Positions 1 to 19,518 of a DNA stretch of 64,000 nucleotides are shown here, piece by piece (the stretch's first letter is position 1; each line of letters opens with the position of its first letter). The notes below the pieces were generated by a model. That model saw nothing but the letters and a program-made list of their open reading frames with translations. It was not told the DNA's origin and searched no databases. Origin of the DNA: Cristatella mucedo (taxonomy: Eukaryota; Bryozoa; Phylactolaemata; Cristatellidae). The position numbers and the translations under genes were made by a program. The stretch covers positions 11,544,501-11,608,500 of the forward strand of contig WPIO01000004.1 in NCBI GenBank assembly GCA_009760855.2. The letters run 5' to 3'.

Positions 1-310
1 GTCTTAGACTGTGGAACTCACTTCCACGATTCTTACGCAATGACAACTACTCTCCTGCTGCAGACTATTTGCTCATCCTTTCCAGCGGTCCTGAGCTGCT
101 ACTTCCATGCTACTCACTACTTCAACTGCTCTCCTGACTTTGCTGTGCTTCCCACTTTCTCTTTGTTGTGCGAGATGAAGTCTGTTGGCTACCGAATGCG
201 TGCCGAAAGACGCTTAGACTGTAAGTGCGCTATAAAAACCTGTGTAACACCCACGTAGCATTTGTGGCTTTGTGGAGTTTCAGACAGAGATACATTACAT
301 TACATGGCAA
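1..310 (+). mobile_element. LINE family B 3' end
   Basis: Starts inside GTCTTAGACTGTGGAACTCA (LWN codons of family B) and ends with TTGTGGCTTTGTGGAGTTTC and TACATTACATTACAT. Cut by the window start. Confidence 0.82.
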
Positions 311-1429
311 GGCTCCAAGACTGCACCCCAACCAGCTCTGTAGCTGGCATAACAGCTCAAGGCTAAGCTCTAGAGCACAAGTTACTGACCTTTGCTCCAC
401 AGTTGAGAGCAAAATGTATCCTGCAGTCAAACTCGGCTATGACAAATTGCAAGCGAGGGTCGTCTGGAGTAAACTGCGCAATTCCTGTCGATGGGTGTGG
501 TCGATTTCCTAAAAGAAAAGGTTGAGCTAATGCAGCCGTTTTCACTAGGCTTGAAAGCTGCTGAGCAGTAGCCTTGTAAAGATAAAAATCTTATATCAAT
601 CGGTCAGCAGATTCAGACTACTTGAGGACTAGCAGCAAAGCCACACACAGCATGCAGCACACGATGGCTTCACGGTTCTGCTTCTGATGCACCTCTTATC
701 AGGCCGTGTTCTATATCATCGAGTGAAAACGTATGATTTCCAATACGATATGCAGTGTTCTTCCAGAAGGCTTTTATTTCGATGACCGAAGTCGGCAGAA
801 TCTCTTGGTGCAGAACCCCGTGTATTGTCAGGGAATTGTAGATATCTATTTGTCGAGATCAGGAATGCACACAACCACGTTTTACAACGGTGATAAGTGT
901 CACTGCATTAGTCAAATGCATAGAAAAGGATACTGATTAGGAAAGCTTTCCTCTGTGTGTCACTTAAAATATCCATGCTTATCAAATGCAGATTTCCTAC
1001 CCATTGAACGTAATCAGTATATAGCAAACTCGTTTTCAATTTGGTGTAGTCAAAGCCACTTCCGTCGTCCATGCCAAATTCGGCCTTGATTCTAGACAAA
1101 GCAAATATCTCCTTAAACGGTCAACTCAGGCAACACATGGATGCGAGGATCTAATGGAGCGAGAGGCAGCGGCGGTTGCAGCGGCTGTGGCAGCAGCGAG
1201 CCAAACAATTTGGTCCAGCGGAAGTTACGTCTCGCTCAACGCCGCCAGGCACGTGTTCGTACCCGTCAAAGTGGCTCACTACGGCATGCCTCGCATTTCT
1301 GCAAATGAGAGATGAGCCTCAGAGGTCTACTGAGTATAACTCGACCTCAAGAGATCTAGTTATGACCTAATATGCAGTAATTAAAGCGTGGAATACGACC
1401 AAGGGTGGATTTAGGCTGCGGAGGTGCAG
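311..1429. other. Intergenic, nothing recognised
   Basis: No conserved exon or repeat family seen on either strand. Confidence 0.4.
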
Positions 1430-1576
1430 CCCATCCTAAACCCTAAAACCTAAACACTATACACTAAACTCTAAACCCTAAACGCTAAAGCCTAAACCCT
1501 AAAAACCCTAAATTATAAACCCTAAAACCCTAAATGCTAAAACCCTAAACCCTAAAGCCCCCAAAACCCTAAACCA
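1430..1576 (+). repeat. Degenerate telomere-like CCCTAAA block
   Basis: About 147 bases made of imperfect 7-9-base units around CCCTAAA/CCTAAAC, followed at once by a G-rich segment. Plus-strand CCCTAAA equals TTTAGGG, the plant-type telomere unit rather than the animal TTAGGG. It lies inside the sequence, not at an end. Confidence 0.75.
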
Positions 1577-3774
1577 TATAGGGGGAATGTCCTACCCCAG
1601 GGGGGGATGTCAGGGGAATGTCCGTACCCGCGGGCACAGCTCTGTAAGCAGATTTGTACCTCTGGACATATACGTTGTGTGCGCACGTTAGATGTAGTGC
1701 ATGCAGGCGTATTTTAGTGCATTTACATATAACATTCGAACAAACATGATTGCATCAATCCAAGCCCATTCAACAGTGCCACAAGGGCAACTTGTGTTAT
1801 TAAATAAATCAAATGCCCAAGGTAATCGCGATAACATGATGCCACTAGTTCATCATATGTTACCTTCAGCAATCACTTTCTTCTTACATTGCTTGCAGGC
1901 TGCCAGAGCTATCACGAGACTGGGCCACAAAACTATAAGGTCATCAGACTAGAGATCACAATATAGCTGTGATAGTCTACGATCCTGCACGGAAAATAAG
2001 GAATTTAGCAGGGTAAGGCTTTTTCAATAACGACTGTAAGATATACCACATGAGGCACGGTACATCACTTTGGGGGCTGCTTTGAGCTTTCGTCTTATCT
2101 TCTTGTGTTCTATCCGTTTATGTAACAATATAAAGTACCACAGTGGCAAGCAATCTACTTCCAGAAGAATTGAAACTTGATTTCTCACATTTTAAAATCC
2201 AGAGTGATTACCGCAGCATACCGGATAGTCGTTATTCCAGTAAGACAGTGAGAAATCGCAGCAAAAAACTGTGAGAAGTCGAAGCAAAAACATAGATATG
2301 CAAGGATTTGCAAGGAAGGAACAGCAACAGACAGTCAGTAAGAAAGTGGCAGAATCGGCAGCAGATCAGTCAGCATTCTTGTACAAGAATTGTATCCAGA
2401 ATTTTAGTAGCATCGGAATTGCATCAGCATTGACATGTATATGCGGTAGGTACTGCAACGGTCATTTGTTAAGACCCCGGATATATAGAGCCCTAACGAT
2501 GCGGTGCAGTCTAGCCTTCCTGCCGAAATGTACTCAAGAATACACGTGTATCTTCACCAAGTACATCGAGTATTTATTAATCAGGAATTGCAGTAGTGTC
2601 AGAGCAGTCTGGGAGCAGAAGAGCAAGAGCCTCTGTCACCAACAGTACAGCATTTACCAAGAGAAATGGCCCTGTTCTTTGATGTCCTGTGAGAATATGC
2701 AGGCATCAGGAGGCTGATACTGACATCTTGACACGTAGCATCTCAGCTAAGCTAAGCATAAAGGCATAAGGCCGTCACAAGATACGATTACAAAGCAAGA
2801 GTAGTAGCCAGGCATGCTTTCTCACAGTCTACAGACATTGCTCATTAAACAGACACACAACTCGAGCAGCCACCTTATACTAGTAGCATCAATGCCCATC
2901 TTCACCTATTACTCAGCTCACCTGCATGAGAATGACTACGCTTTATCCCTGAAATGGCAAATTGTGACTTCCTATGCTATTTATGATAAGGGTATTGAAT
3001 AAAAACACATGTATTAACTATGTAAATGGTACGGTTGCAGTGAAGGAGAGCAGCTGCTGAGTACTGGGTATATCACTGGATGAGATCGTAACATATGCAG
3101 CACAAAATAAAGATGGTCATATGCACCTCACAGCTACATAAAGAATTGACAGGTATTATCATGTAAGGAAGGCAATAATTAAGGGAAACAAATCAGTATT
3201 TTATACACTTTTTTGAAGACTGTGATAAGATTCACACGCCTGCCAGATACTAATGTAGAGATATCACTAGTGATAAATCAAGATCAAACGTACTGTTTCA
3301 TGACCCGTTTATCACTTCAAGATCTGTATCACTCTAATTTTAGGATAATAGCAACCTTAAACCAGCTTTAATTATCATATGATAAATGTACATTGCTCTG
3401 CATCTTGGTTTACAGAGTAATCAATAAAAAAGGCAAAGACAGACATTTGCCAAAAACGTAAGTGTCAAAAGCGGCAGCATCCGAAGATTGATTTGCAATA
3501 AAAATACTAATAGGCTACGCGAAAATAGGCACACATCACCATTGCTTAACATATATTCGACTTTGTGTGGCAGTGCGTTATGAGCAACTTAGATAGAACA
3601 ACTACCCGGATCCCCAGTGATTCTTATTGTCATAGACAGACAGGTAGCTGCCGACGTCTTGTTCCAAACGTGTGTCCGAACCCCAGTAGCTTCCATAGCA
3701 CAAAAGACCAGTGCCCCCCCCCCAAATTTACCTGCAACGGCCGTTCCGGCATGCTCTTCAAATGCCTAATGTAA
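1577..3774. other. Intergenic, one unrecognised 148-codon ORF
   Basis: The longest frame (2271-2717 plus) begins in a stretch repeating GCAAAAA and GAAGTCGAAGC and has no motif I know. It is probably chance or a decayed repeat. AT-rich DNA follows to 3.7 kb. Confidence 0.4.
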
Positions 3775-4295
3775 TGTATCTCTGTCTGTAACTCCACAAA
3801 GCCACAAAGACTGCAGGGGTATTATGCAGGAAAGTTTTTTATAGTGCACACAGCCTAATCGGCTTTCGGTAAGCATTCGGTAGCCAACAGACTTTGTCTC
3901 ATGCAACCAAGAGAAAGTGGGAAGCATATCAGAGTCAGGAGACCAGTTGAAGTAGTGAGTAGCATGGAAATAGCAGCTCAGGACCGCTGGAAAGAATGAG
4001 CAATAGTCTGCAGCAGGAGAGTAGTTGTTATTGCGTAAGAATCATGGAAGCAAGTTCCACAGTCTAGGACCTGCAGAGCTAAAGCTTCTGTCGCCATTGG
4101 TCTTTAAGTGAAGTAATGGAACAGCTAATTTGTTGTCCATGTAGGACTTGAAGGCAAGAGGAGGCTGAAACTGGTGCAACAGTTCAGCTAGGTATGGAGG
4201 AGCCAAGCCGTAGCGGGCCTTGTGGGTCAGCGTAAGAACTTTGCTCTGTATCTGTTGATCAACGGGCAGCCATCCTAGCTCTTTTAGTTAGGGAG
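3775..4295 (-). pseudogene. LINE family B copy, minus strand
   Basis: The minus strand reads ELGWLPVDQQIQSKVLTLTH, KARYGLAPPYLAELLHQFQP, then the 3' UTR and ATACATT end at 3775. Confidence 0.82.
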
Positions 4296-5384
4296 ACGGG
4301 CGGCCTTAAAAAGTTTTGATCAACATGGGAACACATCTGATGCAATTCGTAAAATGGGTGACCTATACACGGCCTTTCTTGCCCTTTCTCTCAATAGAAA
4401 TAACCAGAACTGCAAAGGCAGGCCAATTCAGTTGCATGGGCACAGACAGCATCTTATAGATTTTTCTTCTGAAACAGGCTTATTTAATACCGTGCTTATT
4501 TAGATGAAATGAACATCCAGACAAGAAATGTATAGCATTATTGCGGCATATGATAGCTAGCTGCAAATGCAGCAGACAAAGTAGTGAGAGTGAGGAGAGC
4601 AAGCAATTCAACTGAGACGCCCTATTGAGATCAACGAAATTTTTTTTATTTTGACGGAATCCGTATTAAGAGCCCCTGGAAAATGCTGCTTGCTGAGTAT
4701 TGATTGTATACGGTAGGCCAGAGCAGCCCACTACTGTATATGTATCTTGCCTTATTCGTGCTGACAACTAATCATCACTTGTCGGTGCATTCAACATACC
4801 ATCATTAGTGATGAGCTAGGAAGCATTTTTTAAGGATGTTTTCGAATTTGAATAGAACGGTATCTTCCATGTCTTCCAGTATCATGCCATAAGGAATCGA
4901 GAAAAACAAACTGCTGACCTCAAAAAACCAAATCGGCCTTCGGTGATGCAGTTGTGCATATGGATAGGCGTGCACTGCTCAAAATTCTGAGAGGAGCCCA
5001 AAACTTCACTGATTAACAAAAAAACCGATAGCCTGAGGCCAAATGAGTCACTTGGTGGCAGCCTATTCTTCCGAGCTTGTATTACTGAGCAGGTATGCTC
5101 AAAATTCAAGAGGCTACTTGAATATGGTAAACTCTATACTCTTAAATAAGCGTTCTGGCAAAAAAATATTGATGCTATTGTGCTCGTGCACGTAAGTTTA
5201 ACTCCATTAGATGTGATGGTATGTGGGTGACACACCATCACATCCAAAGGAGAAGCTCTTCTGGGAGTTAAGACTTTGCTCTTCTAATAGGTAATGATGT
5301 TGTGCGACCGGCACCGTGTGCTCGGAATTTAGGTGTTGTCTTTGACAACTGCCTACATTTTAAAAGTTGTACTTAGAAGGCTGC

Positions 5385-5562
5385 CCCCACAGCTAACCAT
5401 CAGCTGTGCTTCTTACTTTCTCTTTGTTGCATGAGATGAAGCTTGTTGGCTACTTTATGCGTACCAAATGCTGCTTAAGCTTCAAGTGCGCTATAGAAAA
5501 CTACTGAAAACTCCCAATTAGTCTTTGTGGCTTTGTGGAGGTAAAGACAAGAGATAAACTAC
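5385..5562 (+). mobile_element. LINE family B 3' end
   Basis: TTCTTACTTTCTCTTTGTTG, GATGAAGCTTGTTGGCTACT and TTTGTGGCTTTGTGGAGGTA follow the family 3' UTR. Confidence 0.75.
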
Positions 5563-5814
5563 AAGCGATTCTTGGACAAACAAACAGGCACTGCTAAAAA
5601 TACTACCTTTCCCGACCTCCGCCTCTACACTCAATCGTGTGAAAGCGAATTCTTGTAGCAATAATATGAATAGCAATATAACATACTTAAAACCTAGCCT
5701 TGTAGCAGTGGTTCCCCTCTTACAATACAAATGAGTAGCCAAAATCACTGTTCGGTGGGAGTTTAGTGCACATCAGCAACTACTAGTATTGATAATACGT
5801 TTGTGCAGAGCCCT

Positions 5815-6000
5815 CGGAGAATGTTACACCTTTCTTGGCACTTTACATATGCTGTAAGGAAGCGTGACCATAAGGTTAGTGGTAACATTCACAGTATCAA
5901 CATGCATAATATGGTTGGTGGTAACATGTGCAGTGCCAGCACGCATAGCACACAAAGAAAAATTCACGAGTACCCAGCAAATGCTGTAAGGAACCAGAGC
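5815..6000 (-). mobile_element. LINE family A-related 3' UTR, minus strand
   Basis: The minus strand shows two or more copies of the GCATG-TGacACTG-GCATGttaCCaCtAACC motif of the family A 3' UTR. A longer array of the motif than in other copies is possible. Confidence 0.6.
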
Positions 6001-7994
6001 ATTTACTGTATCCAGATGTGCCCAGGTACTAGTGATCTCCTCTGCTTTATTGCTAATGATAACAATATTGTACATAATCTGGTGAAACTAACTGCCTGGC
6101 AGACGCGATTAAACAGCTGCCTTCAAAAAAGAGGCTGTGCTAAATAATAAAAACATTTTTAAGTGATCAAGATGGTGTCTTCATGCACGAGTGACTTCTT
6201 TTCGTTACTTGTCACCCTCTGTACAATTGCAAGTATCTAGGAGATCATCAATGTCCATAGATAACTCCAAAAAAACTCACGAACCTAGGCTAATCAAGTG
6301 AGGGCTGCCAAAAAGACCACTTGGGCAGCACATGCAAATGAAAAAGTGGATGCACATGCACACATGCATTTGCAAACACACATACATGCACATACACACA
6401 CACACACACACAGTGAGGCAACAACTTGGTTTTTTCCAGCCCTCTTACAATATTGTATGCACATTATAAGCTTGCCTGGGCTCACTTCCAAGCCTTTCGA
6501 GGCTTCGAGTCATACTATTCTTCTGCCTATTTAGCTAAACTCACAGCATAAGACAGATGAGCAGCAGCCTATCAAATGGATATCGAAACATAAAAACCAG
6601 AAAAGCATCAGCGTTTTGACACAGAATGGCCTTGCTGCAAATTAAGCCCAAGTCACATAAAGCAACAATAGGGCATATTCACGAGCATGGCTTCATTATT
6701 CATTTATTTATTTACTAGAAACCATTGATAAATGACTCAGCTTAGGTATGCTGGACTACAAAAATGTCACACCAGTAGCTTCAAATGAAATCACTGGAAG
6801 TACTGCCGACCATTAGGCATGTGATCTATAAGCTACGATCTATCTGTGCTTAGCTTTTAACGACTTCATCCTTAAAGAGAACATGTCTTAGTCAGCGATA
6901 TGACTGAGGCTTGCAAGTAAAGATTGTATCCGGGTTATCATGGCCAATGCTATGAAAAACGTTGGCCAAGAATGCAGTTGGGGCTAGCACCTTGACACAA
7001 CAGATACCACAAGAATCAAATAAAAGAAAGACCACTAAGCCAGGCTGCATTACATGTCTCAAGCAAGATCTTTGGCCTGCTTGAAGTGAGAACACTGCAA
7101 TTATTGTAGGCAGTGCTACGCTTCAAAGCAGCTGCTCCCTTATTTAACGTAGTAGTTCCTATCCAGCCAACCAAGCCTAGCACATCAGAATGTATGCACT
7201 TGGTCTGTCTAGCTGAAACCCTTCAAAAGCACTGTGTAACCTGATACACATCTATTCGTGCAAAAGAACTAAATGAATTAGGTATGTCAAAGGGTTTGCA
7301 GAGGTTCAGGGAAAGACTTAATCTACTTTTAGAACACAAGAGCATTAAATCGGCCATGCCCGCATTGAGACAGACCTAAAGTCTACTTATAACCTAAAAG
7401 ATTATTGCATTGCCTATCAAGCTAACGCCCCCATAATACTCCAGCAAGAACAGTTACTCCTTTAAGGTACACACAAGTTTCCAAAGCACCTGACCAGTTT
7501 GCAATCATCGAACACATGGTGATGTCAGATGCAGTATAGACAGCCTGCTGTGCCACTAACATTAATACAATCTGAGGAAGCACATACATTTGAGTTGTAA
7601 AAATACCCTCTATATACTACGGCAGATAGGTTAGATATGGAAGCAAGTATAAAGCCACCCATGGGTCATGAAAACAGTTCTTGCAGAAGAGACTAAAAGC
7701 TTTTGAATTTAAATGCAAAACCCATCACATCGAAGAGCAACCGAGCTGCTGCTGCCGGCTATGTAAATATAACGATCTACAAAGTCCTGCCCTATACTAC
7801 AGCCTTCGACAGCGTTGCGTGGGCAATAGTTTTCATTGCATCAGCTGCAACACCAGATGTCTACTTTTGCCAGGAGCAGCTGAGATAATAGTGCAGATAA
7901 ACCACCACCGAGCATGAACTCTACGGCAGCAGTAGTCACAATGTGTATCAGCATGCTAGTACAAAATAATTGTAATTATCACAAAATGAATTGG
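6001..7994. other. Intergenic, nothing recognised apart from a CA repeat
   Basis: AT-rich, no supported exon. Confidence 0.4.
6391..6411 (+). repeat. CA microsatellite, short
   Basis: About 10 CA units after a looser CATG/CACA stretch from 6350. Confidence 0.85.
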
Positions 7995-8582
7995 AATGCC
8001 ACACCCATCACTGCACTTCTCGCCGACCTGCACTGGCTACCATTCAAGCAATGGATTGACTTCAAGGTCTTGTTGCTCACTTTAAGGTCACTTAACTCTG
8101 TGGCTCCAGCCTATCTCTCAGATCTACTCCCCCACCAGGCCAAGCATCGTACCACCCGCTTTTCGGAATCCACAAGCCTACCACAACCTCGTAGAAACCT
8201 TAAATCCTTTGGAGACGGTGCATTTAGTTCGTATGCTCCCAAAGCCTGGAACTCCCTCCTGACTTGTGTCAGAACATCCCTTGACTTGACTATATTTAAA
8301 AAGAACTTAAAAACACATCTATTTAGGACAGCATTTAGTGGGTCCCTGTGATTCGTCCTTGATGTGCTTATGTGTGCTGACACTGTGCATGCTGCCACTA
8401 ACCACATTTGCATTCTGACCCTGTGCATGTCACCCCTAACCATGTTATTCATGTTGTTTATCAAGCATGATATTACTCATAATTCAATTGCATTTCCCTT
8501 TGCAGCAAATGTAAAGCACCTAGAAAGAGATTGAGTTCTATGAGGCCAATTTATCAAGTGCATCATTATTTTTATAATTATA
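7995..8582 (+). mobile_element. LINE family A copy, 5'-truncated
   Basis: Reads LLADLHWLPFKQWIDFKVLL to FSGSL and stop at 8351. The family 3' UTR follows, to AAGCACCTAGAAAGAGATTG and an AT-rich end. Confidence 0.82.
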
Positions 8583-9950
8583 GGAAAGCAAAGCCACGAA
8601 TCCAGCAGCAAGCCATGTCACCCAACAGATTAAAAAACCATGCCATTTTAATGATGTCATGTTTATTACAATGCTCAAATGTAATGGCTCATGCAAGCTT
8701 TACAGCAAGCAAAGGGAACATGAGCAACGGGCCGATGCGGCTATGTGTCTTAACCGGAGATGACGAAGCACACATGGGGCAGGTGGTTCTAGGAACTTGA
8801 TGGCACCTAATATGCATGCCTCTGGTATTTTTGGGCCCTTTGTCTCATAAAACAAGAGACCATGCATTTGCTTTCCACGACTGCAGGAAGAGATCAAGCC
8901 GGTTTACAATAGACATCCCTTACAGATAAACCACAATCGAATATACATATGATGAGACTACAGCTTGCCACCCAGCATCGTTTGGAACGGTCCCGGAGCT
9001 TAGGTTTTTCCCTTAATGATAATGATCGACAGAGGCTGCACACTCATTTTAACAAAAACCCTTTTTCAGTTTGGCGTTGGCCTATCAGAATGCTTCAACT
9101 GTGCACACCAGACTACATACTTCCAAGAACCAAGTTATGCTAAAAAAGTAACTTGAGTGAACTGTTTGGCTAGAAGACCTTGTAGCCATTTCCAGGCGAC
9201 CATGAGATTGCTAATCATTCAACGACATTTTAAGAGAACTATCCTAAACATATTTCCAAACTACTCGGCCCAGCGTGCACGTTGTCAGCGGCCAGCCCTT
9301 TGTGGAAAGGAAGCGTGATGCATGCACCTGGTAAACGACGAGTTCAAAATTGCAAATCAAGCCCTGTGTACATGTCTTCGATAATCATTGCATAACCTGA
9401 TAGTGATGTTTGCCCTAGCCGATGCAATTCTCGAATGTCTCGTAATGATTCAGTGTCGTTGGTATTTACTACTTTTCACAGCCATTAAGCAGGGCCAGCC
9501 CTAAGAATCACTACTAGCACGCAGCTTCAACTGCCTGCTTTTTCAGGGGGATATTCTTAGCTAGTCACAGTATAGTCCACTGCCGGTCCACCCCCCCCCC
9601 CAGGACTTCTCTCAAGGCGATAGGCGAGCTGTAACAGCAACCGCCAACTTCTTAGCTCTTTGGCTTTTGGCGATGCGATCCTGGCTCACGGTGTTCATCA
9701 GCCCCATCACGGGATGGCAGGGCAAGGCGATCAGCGCGATAGCGCGACGGCACGGATCCTGTCGGCGGTAGCTGGATGTGGCCACTTGCCCAGAACTAAC
9801 AGTGACCCTCGGCAGTTGTCCTTCCGATGCCGTCCCGGTGACCTCCGAGCCAGCACTCCAGGAGGGGGCCATAACTACGATCAGGAAGTGGGGACAACTC
9901 CTGTAACTTGGGCACGCCTGCGCACTGGCATTACGACTGCTTGGGCTAGG
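8583..9950. other. Intergenic, nothing recognised
   Basis: Turns GC-richer after a run of C at 9591-9601. Overlapping ORFs of 112 and 126 codons on opposite strands (9612-9998) have no family match I know. Confidence 0.4.
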
Positions 9951-10271
9951 CGAGCCGCCGGCTATGACGTCAGTGACCTCGCTGTTCCACATAGTTAATG
10001 AGTGCAGGTCAATTCAGATGGACCAGTAATTAAATTACCAATCTTGGGTTGAATAGAGGAAGAGATGTGCATCTCAACTATGCCCATGAGGTAAACTTGT
10101 CACTAGCTGCACGACCGTTTATGTTACCCGAGCCTGCCGGCTATGCAATCCAGGATCTCGCTGCTCCACACAGTTAGCGAGTGCAGCTCGAGTCGTATGG
10201 ACTAAATATAACCAAGCTTTGGAGGACAGAGGAAGCGGCATGCACCTAAGCAATGCGCTGGTGGTAAACAG
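9951..10271 (+). repeat. Diverged tandem duplication, period about 178 bp
   Basis: Copy 1 (9951-10096) and copy 2 (10129-10271) share GAGCC-GCCGGCTATG, CTCGCTGyTCCACA-AGTTA, GAGTGCAG, GAATAGAGGAAG/GACAGAGGAAG and a final GTAAAC, in the same order. Copy 1 has a CRE octamer (9965-9972) that copy 2 lacks. Confidence 0.6.
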
Positions 10272-11149
10272 CAGTACTTTAGGTACATACCACCGTATTA
10301 ATAGGGATCCGACCAATGAAAGTAATGTGCAGGCAGCCAGTCACCTTTCGATGGCCTTAATCAAGATGTCTGCGGGTATCCTTGAGCTCTGACTTATTAC
10401 TCAAACTTTAGATGGTCGAATTGATAGCATCCCCGCGGTTAGGTAAGGCTGTTGCTCTGCTAGCAAGGCATGCCGCGAGCTAGCGCCTCAGGCAGGTTAG
10501 GCTCAGCCGTATAGAAATTGTCAAATTGTACAATGCTCACCGTGAAGTCTATTCGCAGGCATTGTGTATCGTTGCACGGGTTAGCCGCTCGCTATCTGTT
10601 CAGCCAGGTGGCGCTGCCTACTTAAAGCATGTGCCCGTTCGACCACCCACTTCACGGCTTTCGACTTGCTTTCGTCTGCGCTCCTACCTCCCTGGTGAGG
10701 TGCCTTGCGTTGATATGGCCTCCTCAGGGATCTCGAGTCCGACCCACACCCAAAAATATGTCAATGCCAAACAGCTTTAGCTGCCACGACTGCAACTCTG
10801 TTAGGACCAGGTACTCGAATTCACCGGCCTGTAGCGGTGGGCACTCTAGATCTATTAAGAACTTGCCCCTTAATTCCCTATTCTCGATCCCGCCACTTGA
10901 ACCTTCTACTTTGAGTACACTCAAAATGTTTCTACTGCAGTATCATCTTCTCGATTGGGCGGTTTCGCTGTTACTCGCAAGCCTAACTTAATCTTTTGAG
11001 TTCTTAAGGGTCTTGCCAGTGAAATAAAATGTCTGCATTTAGTACATGCCCTCTCCTCTCACCCTCAATTTCCTCATTCTGGTCGTCTCTCTTCTCTCGT
11101 TAACAGTCACGGCAAATGACCATGATATGATTGCAATGATTACTGGAAA
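10272..11149. other. Intergenic, promoter-like and poly(A)-like signals without a gene
   Basis: Moderately GC-rich, with a TATA-like ACTTAAAG near 10620 and AATAAAATG near 11022. This could be a solo LTR or decayed repeat, but no terminal motifs or target duplication were found. Confidence 0.25.
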
Positions 11150-12433
11150 CCCTTAATATGCACCGCTGCCAAAGCGTTTAAAAGGAAACGTCGCGATGGT
11201 CCGCGCGATAGTCATCTGCCAAAAAGTGTTCGCGAACGCAGAAAATCTATATATCGTAAAAATACATGAAAAAATGCGGCAGCTCGGAAAAATAGGGATA
11301 AGGTCTACAGCATAGTTTTTCAATTCCGCAATTGTAATACCCCGAGTCACCTGTTCAGCAACTTTCGCAGTTCAGCCGAAAGTCTCAATACATCGTGTGC
11401 ACTTTTGAGTTTTCCATCTGGGCCGTTGGTGCCAACGAAGGCGGTATTCAGAACGACAGGCGGCACCGTAGCCATACTCAAGTCATGTGGCGCGGTCGAG
11501 GTGGGAGGAAGCTTCCGTTTCCTGCTTCATTAGCCATCCGTCAGAGATGTGACCTGAAGAACCAGACCGGGTGGCTTGACCGTGGTCTAAATGCACAAAG
11601 GATTCGTTTGTCTAATGTAGTATTGAAATTTTCTCGAGCAGATTAAATAAAATCCTATTCATAATCAAACAGTTGACTAATTCGCAATCAACCAGCGGTC
11701 CACGTCCGGCCTCCAGGAGCCCGCGCCTGTTTTCAAGGCCGCTCGCTCAGCGCGACGGCTGGCTCTAAAAGATTGAGTCGGCTTCACGCAAGCAGTATAA
11801 GAAAAACCGTTGGAAAACTGAGTGTGCGCACTTTTCACCATCAAAATTTGGCTCGTCGGCGGCGCGCTGGCAAGCGCGAACGGGCTTTCGCTTACCGGCG
11901 TGCGGATATCTACGCGAGCTTCCGAGCAAGGGTGCAAGTGAAGCACGCTGAGACAGCCCTAGCTCTAGCTCAAGCTCACAAGCTGCTTATGTAGTCACAG
12001 AGAATACAATCCGTCTGGTTTCACAATCTATAATACAAGGGGCGTATGAGCGATTCCGCTCGGTGCCGCAACAGGTCGGCTTCTTATTAACAACCGCTCG
12101 TTTGAACTGTGAATTAATAAGTTATCAGTCGCATTTTCTTCAGTCCTCGTCCGCTTTGTAGCTGCGCCGTCTAGCGTTCTCGGTCGCCCGGCTAGTCGGT
12201 CGCCCTTCTTCCTGCGGAGCCGGTTGCCGACCGTTGGTCGACCGAACGGTCGTGTTCGCGGCTGCCGACCGCTGTATCTGTTCCCCAAGTGATTGAATGC
12301 GATCTGAATGGTAACTGTAACTGATAGGACTTCTCAGCTTTAGCAACCTTTTGAAGCGCTTACTCGGCGCTATGTTACAAAGATGCCGACGCCCAGCCAA
12401 AGATGCAACCGAGGCAACCAACCCGATGTGTGG
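11150..12433. other. CpG-rich upstream region, no gene recognised
   Basis: CpG density rises clearly compared with the flanking AT-rich repeats and stays high to about 13.3 kb, so this looks like the CpG-rich promoter domain of the BAX/BAK-like gene. Several ORFs of 60-120 codons on both strands (e.g. 11773-11994 plus, 12140-12499 minus) match no family I recognise and are as expected by chance in GC-rich DNA. Confidence 0.4.
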
Positions 12434-12466
12434 TGACGTCAGCACGCCCCCAAAATAGTATTTAAA
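12434..12466 (+). promoter_or_regulatory. CRE plus TATA-like promoter of the BAX/BAK-like gene
   Basis: A perfect palindromic CRE octamer TGACGTCA (12434-12441) lies 18 bp before TATTTAAA (12459-12466). The ATG follows 82 bp after the TATA-like box. The spacing fits a transcription start near 12490-12500. Factor binding is inferred only from the motif. Confidence 0.5.
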
Positions 12467-12547
12467 GGCCGCCCCGACCGTCTCAACCGGCACATACACA
12501 GCGCTACTGGTGTCGTCGCGTGCTGAAGACGCATCCGTTTCTCAACG

Positions 12548-19518
<6,971 letters not shown>

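Noticed and set aside
1430-1576. Chromosome end at the telomere-like block
   Set aside because: Ordinary repeat-bearing DNA continues on both sides and the units are degenerate.
5803-6147. 114-codon plus-strand ORF
   Set aside because: It is the antisense reading of a LINE family A-related 3' UTR.
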